Assembly: GCA_015501075.1 (NCBI GenBank)
Contig: JADNYJ010000002.1
Location: 186,001-250,000, forward strand
Direction: 5' to 3'
Length of the DNA stretch: 64,000 bases
DNA from: Gymnopilus junonius
Taxonomy: Eukaryota > Basidiomycota > Agaricomycetes > Agaricales > Galerinaceae
Shown here: positions 24,730 through 41,532 of the stretch, piece after piece
Numbering within the stretch: the first letter of the stretch is position 1
Layout: every line of letters starts with the position of its first letter
Program-made: the position numbers and the translations under genes
Notes under the pieces: model-generated
Told to the model about the DNA's origin: nothing
Database searches by the model: none
The model's input: only the letters and a program-made list of their open reading frames with translations

Positions 24730-25900
24730 CACTCCTGTGGCCTGACTATTCGACAGCTCAGTTAAATTTGTTGTTGCTGAATAAAATTTACCTGAGATTT
24801 TTGAGTGGGCTAAATCCTGGTTATTGTTTTTACTCAGTTCATGGCTAAATCATGGCTAAATCATGGGAAAAGTCAATACACTAAGACTTGGCTGTGTTGA
24901 CTTTTCCCACCATTTAGCCCGATGTCAAATGTAAAGAAAGACTCAAATTTAATCGAATCAAAATTCAAGATGGTAAAATTTATTCAGCAGCTTTGGATTT
25001 AACCGAGCCGTTGAATAGTGCGAGGACATCTGGGATTCGAAATGCGCGGCGCGCGACGCGGGATCAAAACGCGGCGGTAAAGTCCGAAGGTGCAGATCGC
25101 CGCCATAAAGGGAAGGCTCTCTAAAAATAGTTTTTCCTCCAAGTTCGCCGTAGTCGTTCCTTTGACTCGTTTGAGTCCTGTATGGCGTATTTATTGGGCG
25201 TATATTATGCATAACCTATAATGTATGTAGATAGTAAGTATACTAAAGTCTTGCAAAAAAATTTCCCTTTTTAACATGCAGAAATATGCAAGGACGACCG
25301 TAAAGTACTTAACTGTATTCCAAATCAACATCAGGGTGCTACACCTCTTTTATATGTATATCGCAAGCTAGGGGGATACCGGACATATATAAGATACTTT
25401 ATTCTTAGTCACCTTTGTGAGATCTAGCTGATGGACAATTTCAGTGCTGGATAACATCTACTTGCACCATATTCTTACATAGTAGATATTTACCTTAAAA
25501 GGAGGCATAGCGCGATAAATTTACAATAAATACAGAAATGCTATATAAGTTTCCTTTATTTGATACGACACAATCACCCCTAACAATTTCGAAAAAATGA
25601 GTTCAATAATTGCTCCTAACTTGAAAACTGCCAAGTATAGTGGACATAAACCAAGTTCCGGCCTACAAAAAACTACGATATGGCTACATAACTATTTTAT
25701 CTACGTTTATAGGCACTCGCCCAGGGAAAATATGTGGGGCATGAGGTCAGCCACCCCCGAAATGCAAGGTGGAGGAGAGGTGGAGGAGTAGTTCGCGAGG
25801 TCACGTGTGGGAGGTCGGATTTTTCCGTCGCGCAGGGCGCCGCGCCACGCGCCGCGTTTTCTGAATTCCGGATTTACTGAATAGTGCGGCCACAGGAGTG
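24730..25900. mobile_element. TIR-bounded non-autonomous DNA element
   Basis: The left end (24730-24751) and the reverse complement of the right end (25879-25900) match at 20 of 22 bases; both begin CACTCCTGTGGCC and end ACTATTC. AAT flanks both sides (24727-24729 and 25901-25903), a possible 3-bp target duplication. CACT-starting ends with a 3-bp duplication recall CACTA/EnSpm elements, but that assignment is inference. No transposase frame is present, so the element would be non-autonomous. A GC-rich block at about 25045-25080 is related, in inverted orientation, to one at about 25825-25865 just inside the right end. The element looks composite or nested. It sits between the coiled-coil gene and KAE1. 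Confidence 0.7.
24745..25019. repeat. Foldback (inverted-repeat) structure with central hairpin
   Basis: Arms of 48 bases at 24745-24792 and 24972-25019 are inverted copies with about ten mismatches; both carry ACTATTC, GTTAAAT and GCTGAATAAA. Nested inside is a second inverted repeat: 24854-24881 and 24892-24919 (28 bases each, four mismatches, 10-base loop), reading GGCTAAAT..TGGGAAAAGTCAA. An 11-base unit CATGGCTAAAT is tandemly repeated just before it. Nested palindromes of this kind are typical of MITE-like elements. Confidence 0.8.
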
Positions 25901-25942
25901 AATTGCGACCAAATCGGAATCGGGTTATCTTTAAGGTTTATC

Positions 25943-25951
25943 TTATCTGAT
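25943..25951 (-). promoter_or_regulatory. SreA-like GATA site upstream of KAE1
   Basis: The plus-strand TTATCTGAT is the complement of ATCAGATAA, which fits the fungal iron-responsive GATA-factor consensus ATCWGATAA. Other TTATC/GATAG words lie within 30 bases on either side. Function here is inferred only from the motif. Confidence 0.35.
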
Positions 25952-26093
25952 AGCGATAGCGAGTTGGCCCGAAGTGATCATATTCTAAATGATCATGAGT
26001 TGACTCTAATATCACTAATACTATGCCAGCCCTATTGTTGCCTTCGAATCCCCTCAGAAACCCAGGTGCAGTGGCTTCCATGTTCTCCATTCA

Positions 26094-27490
26094 ATGTCTC
26101 ATGCCTGGAGTATAGAGCATCCTTTGTTAGCTCTCGGCATTGAAGGATCTGCTAATAAACTTGGAGCTGGAATCATCAAGCATGCCCCAGATGGTTCATC
26201 AACAGTCCTTTCCAATGTCAGACACACATATATTACCCCACCGGGAGAGGGGTTTCAGCCTCGCGATACAGCACTTCATCATCGGAAATGGGCATTTAAA
26301 GTCGTACACGATGCTCTTTCATCGGCTGGAATATCTCTGTCTGATCTAGACTGCATATGCTATACGAAAGGTGATACACTGGAGATTGGATCAGTGCTAT
26401 ATGTTGACGTCCGTCGCTAGGTCCTGGCATGGGGGCTCCCTTGCAATCCGTGGCCTTGGTTGCTCGTACGCTCTGTCTCCTTTATGACAAGCCACTTGTT
26501 GCTGTGAATCACTGTGTTGGCCGTCAGTTAGTTTTTATCCACTACACAAAGACTTACTGAGGCTTGGAATGCTAGATATTGAAATGGGGAGAGAAATCAC
26601 CGGGGCAAAAAATCCTGTTGTCCTCTATGTGTCAGGAGGTAATACGCAGGTTATCGCTTACTCCAGGCAATGTTATCGAATATTCGGCGAGACTTTGGAT
26701 ATCGCCGTTGGAAACTGCTTGGATCGCTTTGCTCGAGTCTTGAACCTAAGTAATAATCCTAGCCCAGGTTTCAACATAGAGCAGAAGGCTAAGAAGTAAG
26801 TGGAACCGTACAATGATATGGCCAGCTTTTCAAACGTCACTTTAGCGGGAAACGACTTGTTTCTCTGCCATATGCAACGAAGGGCATGGATGTCAGTCTA
26901 TCTGGGATTTTAACGGCCATTGAAGCGTATACACAAGACAAAAGATTCCGTCCTGATGGGCTTCCTAAATTCACCGAGGATCAAGATATCATAACTCCTG
27001 CCGACCTTTGTTTTTCACTCCAAGAGACTGTTTTTTCGATGCTTGTGGAAATCACGGAACGCGCGATGGCCCACATTGGAAGCAAGGAGGTCCTTATCGT
27101 TGGCGGTGTCGGCTGTGAGAATTGATTTTTCTTCGCCACGTCTGATTCTCTCAAGTTATGTTCAAGGCAACGAACGTTTACAAGATATGATGGGAATAAT
27201 GGCGCGTGAACGTGGAGGACAAGTTTTTGCAACGGATGAAAGGTTTGCGGTGGCCTGTCCCACTACTACTCCCTTAATTCTGATGAAATTTTTTACAAGG
27301 TTCTGTATCGATAATGGTATAATGATAGCGCAGGCTGGCTTATTGAGTTATCGGATGGGGATGACAATTCCACTCACTAAGAGCACATGCACTCAGAGGT
27401 TGGCCATAAATGAAATCTGTTGCTTAACGATTTCTAATAAAGTTTGACAGGTTTCGAACAGATGAAGTACATGTATCATGGCGTGCTTGA
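26094..27490 (+). CDS. KAE1: tRNA threonylcarbamoyladenosine synthase subunit KAE1
   Basis: Kae1 is the catalytic subunit of KEOPS, which makes t6A37 on ANN-decoding tRNAs in the cytosol. The start at 26094 gives [24 protein letters not shown], the ASKHA opening. Spliced exons give [12 protein letters not shown], then VNHCVGHIEMGR with the metal-binding HxxxH, and [37 protein letters not shown] and [16 protein letters not shown] follow, then [14 protein letters not shown] and [16 protein letters not shown]. The C-terminal [15 protein letters not shown] ends at the stop 27488-27490. About seven introns all restore the frame exactly, so the gene appears intact and of normal length. An SreA-like GATA site lies about 145 bases upstream. 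Confidence 0.96.
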
Positions 27491-27580
27491 TTATTGATGC
27501 CTGTCGTATGCTATTGTCTACGCTATCTACTAGTATGTATCATTAACCGACAGTAACTTTAGCTTGGTCCGAACTAAGCA

Positions 27581-28715
27581 TTAGTCAGAGCGTTTATCTA
27601 CGGTTGAAAGTACCAAATTCCAGCCCTCGGGGTCCTCCACCGCCATTGTCTCCCCTAATCTGTCGAAGTATTCCCACCACCATCTATTCATGACCTCAAA
27701 TCCCTCTTCTGACTTGGGCGGTGTCTTCCTGGATTGCCATGGCTTATCAGCATAGATGTAGTGAAGACACCTTATTTCATTTTTCGACCACAGAACAGGG
27801 TGAACGTTGCGTAGCGACCTAAGAGCGTTATAATACCATGAAATAGGTTGCCATTTGCCTCTGAAAAATTCGGAAAGAAGGTCCTGATCAGGGAAGGTCC
27901 ATTCTGAAACCCGGTCGCAAGTAAAAAGAAACTGGATGATATCAGCTGAGAGGCTTTTCGAAGGATTCAGTACCACGGTCCCAGAATTTAGCTGTGTGTA
28001 GGGACGAGGTGAATGTTCCGTTATCGCAGGAGGCGGCGCAGTCGGATACTTCACAGCAGTATAAGCACAATTGCGAGGTTTCCTAGCATGATTCTATACT
28101 TCAAAACATCTAAAAGATATGAGCAGCACTCACCAATCTAAAGGATAATGTATTATGTCTCGCGGGTTGCAAGAGCATACATGTACAGCTGCAATATGAT
28201 CATGAGGTAGATCAAGTAGCATCAATTCGTCCATATTCTTCAGGACGATCATATCACTGTCAAGGAGGACTATTCGCTAATTTTCTGGTTTAATGTTTGG
28301 ATTTTTTTATTGCAGGGGAACATACACTGAATTCTTCGAGCTCAAAGCCTCTGAGAGAGATATTCCTGAGTCATTGCAGCCCCAAAATTTAACAAAAGAT
28401 GCACCTCAATTTCGTCCAGGTATCAGCGAACCTGGAATCATCGGCAGCAAGTGTGTGTTTTCCTTCAGGCGGCCGGAGGATTTTTACTTCTCTAGTTAGT
28501 ATATGCCGCTTGTGTATAACGGCCTTCGCTTCCTCTGGCAGTGACGGCGTGACCATTACAACCAAAGGATATTTCGAGTCCACCATCCGCAAGCAAAGGT
28601 CCAAAACCAGTACGCCGGCGAGATATGAATTTTTCGTGAGAAGAGTAACATATGCGTATTTAGAGCCCATGACATCCGAAGCAGAATCGAGTTGGTTGGA
28701 AGTGAGACGAGGCAT
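27581..28715 (-). CDS. Glycosyltransferase family 8 (glycogenin/galactinol synthase-like)
   Basis: GT8 enzymes transfer sugars from nucleotide donors with retention. The start at 28715 (MPRLTSNQLDSASD) leads to KYAYVTLLTKNSYLAGVLVLDL, the first Rossmann strand. After two introns the DxD motif lies in RIVLLDSDMIVLKNMDELM. Then come IAAVHVCSCNPRD, WKPRNCAYTAVKYPTAPP and QLNSGTVVLNPSKSL (the conserved NSG). DQDLLSEFFRGKWQPISWYYNALRSL and an IRCLHYIYADKPW segment, the usual GT8 end, follow. Four introns fit. The absence of a long C-terminal tail argues against true glycogenin; the donor and acceptor cannot be told. The upstream frame to 28931 is probably 5' UTR. Confidence 0.87.
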
Positions 28716-28945
28716 AATATAGAGATCCGCCTCGGGCGTTTCCACGGGTGTCATCAGCCGGATATCGAGCAAATATGAAATCGGATAATGTGAGCGTCCG
28801 GCCGGAAAAATACTGGGAATACTCATAATCTTCAAAAAAAAATTCCTTACAGATCTATCTCCAGGGGAAAACATGAGGAAAGGTACAATATATTGCAGAT
28901 GAGAAGTGAAACAATCCTGCCAACTAGCCAAACGTGGTCGTGTGC

Positions 28946-29317
28946 TTAACGGAGACGTCTGGGACGATCAAAATTAAACAAAAAACATGACTGTAAATGT
29001 AGGGTACTCACCTTGCCTCTCTTTCACTTTCCAAAAGCGCCAGGATATCTTCCTCCCTCACAGGACCTTTAACGTTGCGAATGATCGTCCGAGACGTATC
29101 ATCCATGAATTCAACGCGGACTTGAGTGACACCTCCTCGGGATCCAGTGCGTCCCAGAACCTGCTCATATATCGAAAATTTAGCTGGGGTACGTCAAAAG
29201 CAGCTACAAGAGATTGACCTTGATAACTTTCGCGAGTTTTACGGGAGCTTTGGAAGAATCCTGAAGATATGCCGTCAGAAACAATGGGAGGACAATAAGA
29301 GATGTTGAGCTCACCAT
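28946..29317 (-). CDS. RPS28: 40S ribosomal protein S28 (eS28)
   Basis: eS28 is a small OB-fold subunit of the 40S. Four exons are needed: ATG alone (29317-29315), then [14 protein letters not shown] (29260-29218). The main exon from 29160 to 29012 reads [19 protein letters not shown] and [22 protein letters not shown] last short exon completes RRLR with the stop at 28946-28948. Splice ends are GT-AG throughout. The spliced protein, about 68 residues, matches the family over its whole length. The first coding exon is only the start codon, as in the RPL22 gene of this window. Without splicing, no recognisable frame appears. Confidence 0.95.
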
Positions 29318-29566
29318 TTTTTGCGTGGGAGGGAAGTGACAAGTAGAGAGGACTTTGTGTTGATTAATGTGGAGGAATAAGGTTCTACCTCTGCCCAATT
29401 TAAACTCCGACTAAAAGCTCGAAATAGCAACCCAGCCCCGAGGAGATCACACGGCTGTAATCGTAACTCTATGAACTTATTTAATTTAAGGTGCAATCTA
29501 CTGAGAGGGGTACTCGAATGTATAAGAGACAATAGGTATCAATTGAAGTAATGCACAAATAAACAG

Positions 29567-31022
29567 CTATGCTCTGTTTTCAGGTGGGATGGCAGGCCTT
29601 TCTTGATCTGACGGAGATGGGGTTGGCCTTCCCTGCCTCTTCTTCCTCAATACATTCTCGATGTAATATTCACCAGCCTAAAAATATAAACGATCAGGAT
29701 ATGTGCACTGAAAGCCAAGGGGGGTACAAACCTTGTAGCTGCTACGGACCAGAGGTCCACTAGCGACGTACATGAATCCAAGATCTTCAGCAACCTTTCT
29801 CCACTGGTCGAATTCAGAAGGCTCCACGTAACGGTCGACTTTCATGTGTCGTTTTGTAGGACGCATGTATTGTCCAAATGTTACCACGTCGACATTAACC
29901 GCCCGGAGGTCTAGAATCTTGTGAACAACCCGCGGCACTGATAAATTAAAGGTACTTACCCTTAAGAGTGGCCAGTATTTGTTCACTAGTCTCTCCAACA
30001 CCAAGCATTATGCTTGTCTTCGTGATCTGTACGCCTTCCTTTTTGGCATGATCTAGAACCTTCAAGCTTTGATGGAATGTAGCCCTCCGATCACGGACAT
30101 AGGGTGTCAACTCCTCCACTGTCTCGACGTTATGCGCATAAACGTCGAGGCCAGACTTAGCAACTAACGAAACTTGCTCCAATGACCCAGCGAAGTCCCC
30201 GGTCAGAGCTTCGACGAGAATATGCGGGGCTCTGTGTAAACTTAATGAATGCCGCCTTGAAGGTAGCATTAAAACTTACTTCTGCTTAATCTTTCTTATT
30301 GTCTCTGCAAAATGACGAGCTCCTCCGTCTGCAAGGTCTGAAATGGAGAGTCTGAGAACCAATATTTTCTCCTGGGACCAAGGTGAACTTACCATCACGG
30401 TCAACGCTTGTCAGGACAATATATCCCAGTCCCCATCGACTGATAGCTTCGGCAGTATTTTCAGGTTCGTGAGGATCTAACGGAGGTGGTGTTCGGGACG
30501 TTTTTACGGAACAGAATCGGCATCCACGAGTGCAAGTGTCTCCCATCAGCTGAAACGAGTCATTGAATAAACATCGAAGGAGTTTGAATGTGGAATTTCA
30601 CCATGATAGTAGCAGTAGCTGTATTTCGACCTTCTGATGATTTGTTACCTCCCCAGCAATCTCCAATGTTAGGACATCGAGCTTCTTCGCATACAGTGTG
30701 CAAATTGAGTCCACGGAGATCTCTCTTAATCTTATTAAATGACTCTCCGGATGGGATTGAAGTCTTGAGGTACGATGGTAGCCGAGGCCTAAGCAATTTT
30801 CTTTAGAACGAAGATAAAGAAGGCAGTATTCCGACTGTACCCTTTCGTATTTCCAAGGACTATGCGTTCAGGCGCTTCTCCGGAGAGGAAGTCGTCGAAA
30901 GTTGGGCCATTTTCCAAAGAGTTTACCAATTTTGTCCTCGCCGACGTTGAAGAGGCAGTAGCAAGACACCGACGGTAAGCAACCGAGGGGCGGACTCGTA
31001 GGGAGTTGAGAACGGAGGGCAT
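29567..31022 (-). CDS. LIP5: Lipoyl synthase, mitochondrial
   Basis: Lipoyl synthase is a radical-SAM enzyme with two 4Fe-4S clusters that inserts sulfur into protein-bound octanoyl groups. ATG 31022 gives [22 protein letters not shown], a plausible mitochondrial presequence. The auxiliary cluster motif is [12 protein letters not shown] (C-x4-C-x5-C). The radical-SAM motif is CTRGCRFC (C-x3-C-x2-C). [48 protein letters not shown] and [19 protein letters not shown] follow, and the end reads [16 protein letters not shown]. About seven introns fit. A 19-codon upstream extension in frame exists but is not needed. The substrate proteins include PDH E2, encoded at 20.6 kb. Confidence 0.96.
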
Positions 31023-31154
31023 GGCACTCAGACAGTTGGTCGAGGAGTCGAGGGGTTTGTCATCATCTATTTGCTTCATTTATGCATTGTGATCTGAGCC
31101 AAATACTTACAGCTGCCAGAACACATCCCAATTCCCTCGGCTCTCAGCTTTCAA

Positions 31155-31518
31155 ATGAATTCGTTATCCCGCAGGGAAGAAGAGACTCTGCTCAAAACTA
31201 CCAAGGCCTACGCACTTCGGGAATGCGATGCCTTAGTCAGAGGTCCGTTTCTTTAACCATTCTGTTGCTTTTGCCGACCCTTCTTCGGATTCACAGAATT
31301 CGCAGCTTGTACATCTGGCCGAACAGTGTCCGTGGCATGGGCATGTAGAAATCAGCTGAAGAATGTGCAGGATTGTATGATACAATAGTGAGGCGCATTA
31401 TATCTCATGAAATTTCAGTCTCTCATCTATTTCAAGCACTGGTCCCGAACCCATGGAGGATGTCAGGAAAGAATATTTGAGACTGAGAAATCTACGGCAA
31501 CAGAATACGAGTGAATAG
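31155..31518 (+). CDS. CMC1: COX assembly protein CMC1 (twin CX9C)
   Basis: CMC1 is an intermembrane-space protein that supports cytochrome c oxidase assembly. It is not visible as one long frame. Three exons join by GT-AG splicing: 31155 to about 31239 (MNSLSRREEETLLKTTKAYA), an exon beginning EFAACTSGRTVSVAWACRN, and a third beginning TGPEPMEDVRKEYLRLRN, with stop 31516-31518. The protein has about 86 residues. Both CX9C pairs are present: C-DALVREFAA-C and C-RNQLKNVQD-C. Together with the YTGPEP segment this fits CMC1. It is divergent from lipoyl synthase, with 132 bases between starts; both are mitochondrial. Confidence 0.93.
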
Positions 31519-31736
31519 GTCGGAGAACTGGACTGCTTTATCATGCCCCGTAGTGGATGCGGATTTAAATGTCTTTCCGACTAAGAAACCTGGGCATGCA
31601 TTGGATCTGGTACACCCGCAACACCCGCACGCCAGAAGGAAGCCAACACGGAGTATATATATTTGATTGACGTTGAAACAAAGTGAGATTGAAATAGTGC
31701 GTAATTAATTGAATTTGTGCGGATGGCCGTGTTTCT

Positions 31737-32809
31737 CTACTTTTTACCATTAACAGCTTTCCATTGGGTCTTAACACCAAGAAGCGAGGAAATTAGACTA
31801 CGAACAAGAGATATGAGAAGAGCGAAACCATGCATCGATTTTCACTCACCCAAGTACGCCAAGGGTGCCTTCGTTAACGCTGAGCAATTCTGCCCCAGTG
31901 GCGGGTATCCATACATCAAGCAAGTCAATAACGAGCTGTCGACGATTGCTTTTGCGAGCACTGTGAAGTTTCGCCAATGAGCGTGTAAAGCAGATAATAA
32001 TATTAATTCCGACCTCTCGAGGGTCCTGAGCTTCGTTTCCCTGGCGGCCTCTTCGGCGAGGTCTTTTTCACCCCAGGCTTGAGAGCTTTGAAGTGACTTC
32101 GCCTCTTTGGCCAAGCGTGCAGCCTTTAAAAAAAAGGAAATCAAGTTAAGTAATCTGATGCGCAATGCCTCGCCGATTAATGACCTTCAGCACGCCATGG
32201 ATGAGGCTGAACACAATTCCGGCAAACCAGAACTGGAATGCCCTCCTGGCCACTTTTTTGGCCGTCTCGGGACTCAATGCAATGAACTTGACTGAATTAG
32301 CCTATTGACGACTTGAGCATTGTATCAGGGCAAGGCCGAAGAAAGATTCACCCAAACGATGGCGTCGTAAGAGAGGTAGGCGAAGTATCCTAATTGTCGA
32401 GCAATGGTGGTTATGGTTTCTTCGACTGGCCCAGAAGAGAACGTGGCCTTGAGAGCAGCTTGAAGGTGCTCTACAGGCTTCCCAAGGCGCATAACTTCCC
32501 GCATATTCAAAAATTTGGCGATAAAATAAGTGCCTCAAGACGCACGCTTTCTAGCTGTTCCTAGATGGCCTTTCAATGCTGACCATCGTGCGGCCTCCAC
32601 TTTGTCTCCGTTTCGTAGTAGATACCATGCATAGAAACGCGAAAAGTATTGGACGGCCCTGTAAGTCTACGCTCTCGATTTAAGAAAAGCATGGAGGTAA
32701 GAAGCTGGACGCAAGAACATACCTTGTCACGACCCACGGTCGTTGCTCCGAATTTCAAGCTCTCCGATACTGCGGGATGGAATATAATCTGGGAAGCCGC
32801 GCTAGCCAT
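31737..32809 (-). CDS. PEX11: Peroxisomal membrane protein PEX11
   Basis: PEX11 elongates and divides peroxisomes. ATG 32809 gives MASAASQIIFHPAVSESLKFG, then after an intron AVQYFSRFYAWYLLRNGDKVEAARW. The signature RKFMRLGKPVEHLQAAL-type block is seen as MRLGKPVEHLQAALKATFSSG, followed by QLGYFAYLSYDAIVW. Later exons have KVARRAFQFWFAGIVFSLIHGVLK, AARLAKEAKSLQSSQ, LDVWIPATGAELLSVNEGT and a C-terminal GVKTQWKAVNGKK. The last intron leaves the wrong phase by one base (near 31790), probably a sequence error. Five to six introns fit. A GATA-type site lies between this gene and fumarase. Confidence 0.9.
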
Positions 32810-32918
32810 TAGGACAGAGGGGGATGAAAGTATCAGAGTGGTATTTATTAACTAGATCCCCGGGTCGGTACTCGGGTACATCGCATATCACACGTGATAA
32901 TGGTGACATCAGTGTTTT

Positions 32919-32927
32919 ATCTGATAA
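32919..32927 (+). promoter_or_regulatory. SreA-like GATA site between PEX11 and fumarase
   Basis: ATCTGATAA matches the consensus ATCWGATAA bound by fungal iron-sensing GATA factors. It is extended to GATAAGATAAG. A CACGTGATAA word lies 25 bases upstream. It is placed in the 285-base divergent promoter of PEX11 and fumarase. Function is inferred from the motif only. Confidence 0.4.
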
Positions 32928-33094
32928 GATAAGATGAAAAGACGATGTGCGGAAAAAATCGGGCGGCTTCTGCCGTCTGATATTGCGGAAAGTGGGAGGG
33001 CTAAATTAGATCGTCATTGCGACTACTAACTAGCTATCGGGCTCACTGGACTGGAGGCCACTGAACATTGCATACTCTCTTCAAGGTCTTCAAA

Positions 33095-35216
<2,122 letters not shown>

Positions 35217-35588
35217 GGTAACTGTGATGTGGATTGAGGTCAGCCAAAGATGGCACGGATATTTACGTGTATTGAACCATCTCTGATTGGAATAATAAGT
35301 ACGAAATACGTGGGCTGCAGTAGAGTAGTAATGCAAGCAAGGATGTGTAAGAACGAAGAAAGAGACCGAGAGCTCCGTGCGGGGAAGTTGAACGTGCGAT
35401 TTCCTTTTCCAGTTCGCGAAAGTCGGAAGACGACTGCAAAAATGTGTAAACCAAAATCAGAGAGTTTCATTATTTGCCTGTCAGTGACAGCATTCATTCC
35501 CACTAATTCAACACAGGTTCCATTCTTTCCTTCCTTCTTTTCTCTCTCTCCCTCTCCTCTGCCATAGCCCGACGGGCTATAGTCGACC
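35217..35588. promoter_or_regulatory. INO80 5' flank with pyrimidine tract and leader hairpin
   Basis: A dense C/T tract runs from about 35520 to 35561, typical of fungal promoters or a 5' UTR intron end (it finishes in ccatag). A perfect palindrome with 8-base arms, ATAGCCCG-A-CGGGCTAT, lies at 35564-35580, eight bases before the ATG. No coding sequence is seen. Confidence 0.5.
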
Positions 35589-41131
<5,543 letters not shown>

Positions 41132-41532
41132 ATGCAATGGGCACGAATGCATAGCTAGACGATTCTATATCTTAGTAGATCTATTTCTTGTATTCCAAAT
41201 TAGTAGTGTTTCGTTATCGTACTAATTTTGTATAGTTGTAGTTGTGTCTAATTGTAATCGTAAAGCCACTGCACACGAGTCATTTATCACAATTCCACTG
41301 CCGGTCCGGATCCGACGCATCATAATTTTCCATCTTCAAGCCTTCGAAGGGCTGCTCTTGGAGATTTCACGCTCATGTTTCTTCAACGTCATCAACTGGT
41401 CTCTCTTTTCCTCTACTTGTCTCCACGCAATATTGTCAACCTAGAGTCTTCATAACCACACAATTGCCGCGGAAAAATTGACCACCAAAGTTATATATGT
41501 TCAACCAATCGAACCCTTAGTCTCTCCGAGTC
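41132..41532. other. Spacer with a possible small minus-strand exon
   Basis: This spacer lies between INO80 and the DHX helicase, both on plus. On minus, 41440-41336 reads VDNIAWRQVEEKRDQLMTLK and a further 14 charged residues before a stop. It is preceded by a possible acceptor (ctctag). The composition is protein-like, but no upstream exon could be found, so no gene is called. Confidence 0.3.

Noticed and set aside
25030..25045. GGGATTCGAAATG, similar to a tRNA T-loop
   Set aside because: It lies inside the TIR element, the flanks do not pair and no D-arm is visible.
24597..26093. A hidden gene in the 1.5-kb gap (for example the frame 25597-25791)
   Set aside because: No splice-compatible coding pattern or family likeness; the gap is explained by the TIR element.
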